From the NCBI RefSeq assembly GCF_027533505.1, contig NZ_JAPZUB010000012.1, positions 1 to 43,938 on the forward strand: 43,938 nt of DNA, given 5' to 3'. The position numbers and the translations under genes are program-made. The notes under the pieces were generated by a model. It was not told the origin of the DNA. It did not search any database and worked only from the letters and a program-made list of their open reading frames with translations. Each line of letters begins with the position of its first letter. The stretch's first letter is position 1. The DNA is from Flavobacterium sp. (GTDB lineage Bacteria > Bacteroidota > Bacteroidia > Flavobacteriales > Flavobacteriaceae). Shown here one piece after another: positions 42,532 to 43,938 of the stretch.

Positions 42532-43938
42532 TTATCGTTTTAATGAGAAATGGGCTTTAAATTCTTTCGCAGTATTCCCCTCAAAGTACTCTACCAAGAA
42601 CCAGTAGTCGGTGGCAGGCATCAAGGCACCGTTGTAGGTACCATCCCATCCTGCTGCCGTGGGACTGATTTGCTTTAAGAGTTTACCTTGGCGGTCAAAT
42701 ATATAAATTTTTGCGTTTATTTGACTACTTAATCCTACAATATTCCACGTTTCATTGATACCATCGCCGTTGGGCGTGAAATAATGCGGATAGTCAATAA
42801 TGGACACCCCTGTTAAAATCAGCGGGTCACAACTGTTGGCCAAACCACCCTCGGTATCCCACACCGTGATGGTATGCTCTCCCATCGGTACATCGGTAAA
42901 CACCGGCGAATCCTGACGCGGTCCGTCATCCAAACTGTATTGGTAGGTGCCATATCCGTCCACAGTTACCGTGATGGTCTGTAAGTCCGAGAACGCATTA
43001 GAAACCGTATAGCCTATCTGCCCCGTAGGAACTACCGCCTGCCCGGACTGAATCACATCAAAACTCGCCGAAGCTTGACTACAGCTCAACGTACTGGTGC
43101 TGGTCATCACCACCACATACGTGCGCGTAGCCCCATTCGGATCGGCCGTGTCCACCGTGTAGGTTGGATCCGTACTGATGGCATTCACTAAATCGGTACT
43201 CAAATACCATGCATAGGTATAACTTCCCGGTACGTCATTATCCACCTCCAAGGTCAAGTCGCGTACCACTTGCCCCGAGATAAAGTCCACACAAATCACA
43301 TTCGAATTGGTGTCGGTGACAATCACCGGCTCAGGCAAACGCTCAATTAAGAACGCAAAGGGAACCCAACGCGCACAGCCCGTGAGGTTGTTCTCCACCC
43401 GAATCCACAAGGTCCCCGTGCTGGCCATATACGCGCTTGTATTGGCAATAGCATTGGCATCGTTCTGCGCATCGCTTTGCGTTAAGTGGAAACTAACGGT
43501 AAAGTCCGTATCGGGTTGCCCCGTGAGAATCGTGGGAAGGTATTGGGTCAAATCCACACTGAACAACCCATCATTGGTACCGTCCGTATCACAGGTCTCG
43601 TAGGCGTAGGTGACGTAGCCAAGGGTTTTGGATTCACCAAAATGGTAAAGCTACCGGCCACCGAACGACAACCTGTGATGCTGTTAACCGATACCACGTA
43701 TATCGTTTGGGGGTTGCTCGTGTTTGAGTAACTGCTCGGATTGGCAATCAACTGGGTGAGGGCCGCATCGCTATAGAAACTTAAACTGTAGTTGGAAAGC
43801 GGAGGGGTATTGCCTGTGAGCAAGTTGGCCTCACCCCATGCCGTTAAGTTAAAGGTGGTGATGTTGTCGGTATCATCATCACACTCTTGGTAATCGGCCA
43901 CAGGTTGTACCAAAGTCGGTAAAGGATGTACCGTTAAG
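42532..43938 (-). CDS. T9SS type B (gliding-motility-associated) adhesin, 3' part, frameshifted
   Basis: The C-terminal part of a large secreted protein; the 5' end is beyond the right edge. From the edge inward it has a unit of about 90 residues (PVADYQECDDDTDN to SITGC), then a second unit of the same type (CDTDGTNDG to NLTGC), further Ig-like beta domains, and a type B T9SS sorting domain at the end (YFTPNGDGINETWNI, then FDRQGKLLKQ and final FSLKR). The two units are in different frames. Adding one base near 43604-43605 joins them as TSPTAYETCDTDGTNDG, so the gene has a 1-base deletion or the read has an error. The region is GC-richer than its surroundings. The SprF-like partner follows 4 bases downstream. 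Confidence 0.85.

Overview
The window looks like chromosomal DNA of a Flavobacteriaceae member (phylum Bacteroidota). Three things point there: SusC/SusD nutrient-uptake proteins, several proteins with C-terminal type IX secretion (T9SS) sorting domains plus a PorP/SprF-family protein, and -7 promoter boxes of the TAnnTTTG type. The DNA is mostly AT-rich. Genus and species cannot be fixed from sequence alone. No rRNA, tRNA, CRISPR array or complete insertion sequence was seen.

Layout. (1) 1-6.3 kb, all on the minus strand: a lipoprotein alpha/beta-hydrolase, an SGNH-like partner protein, an MBOAT O-acyltransferase and a large AsmA-like protein. (2) 6.4-27.4 kb: a starch/maltodextrin utilization locus arranged around a LacI-type regulator. 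To the left (minus strand) run susC-like, susD-like and susE-like genes and a T9SS-exported GH13 amylase. To the right (plus strand) run lacI, an SLC45-type sugar transporter, beta-phosphoglucomutase, GH65 maltose phosphorylase, a GxxExxY gene, a neopullulanase-like GH13, a GH31 alpha-glucosidase and a second GH13. (3) 27.5-30.2 kb: a tightly packed trio of JmjC/cupin-like protein, glycerophosphodiester phosphodiesterase and HI0933-type flavoprotein. (4) 30.3-37.4 kb: two large paralogous secreted proteins made of CUB-like and FN3 domains with T9SS tails. (5) 37.4-41.5 kb: tspO, divergent from mvaD, mevalonate kinase and a UbiA prenyltransferase, then a gamma-carbonic-anhydrase-like gene. (6) 41.5-43.9 kb: a PorP/SprF protein and the C-terminal part of a T9SS type B adhesin that runs off the window and carries a frameshift.

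How the sugar locus should work (inference from families): the exported amylase and the Sus proteins bind and trim starch at the surface, SusC/SusD import oligosaccharides, GH13 and GH31 enzymes shorten them, the transporter moves maltose into the cytoplasm, and maltose phosphorylase plus beta-phosphoglucomutase convert it to glucose and glucose-6-phosphate. The two intergenic regions flanking lacI each carry an AAAACGTTTTCG operator-like palindrome and a second, unassigned shared 15-mer (TACTTGYACTTCGAA).

The most unusual items are the GxxExxY gene, which sits inside the sugar operon between imperfect inverted repeats, brings a terminator with it and has a 1-base frameshift near its 3' end; the second shared 15-mer; a strong hairpin between susE-like and the amylase gene; and the frameshifted, GC-rich adhesin at the right edge.
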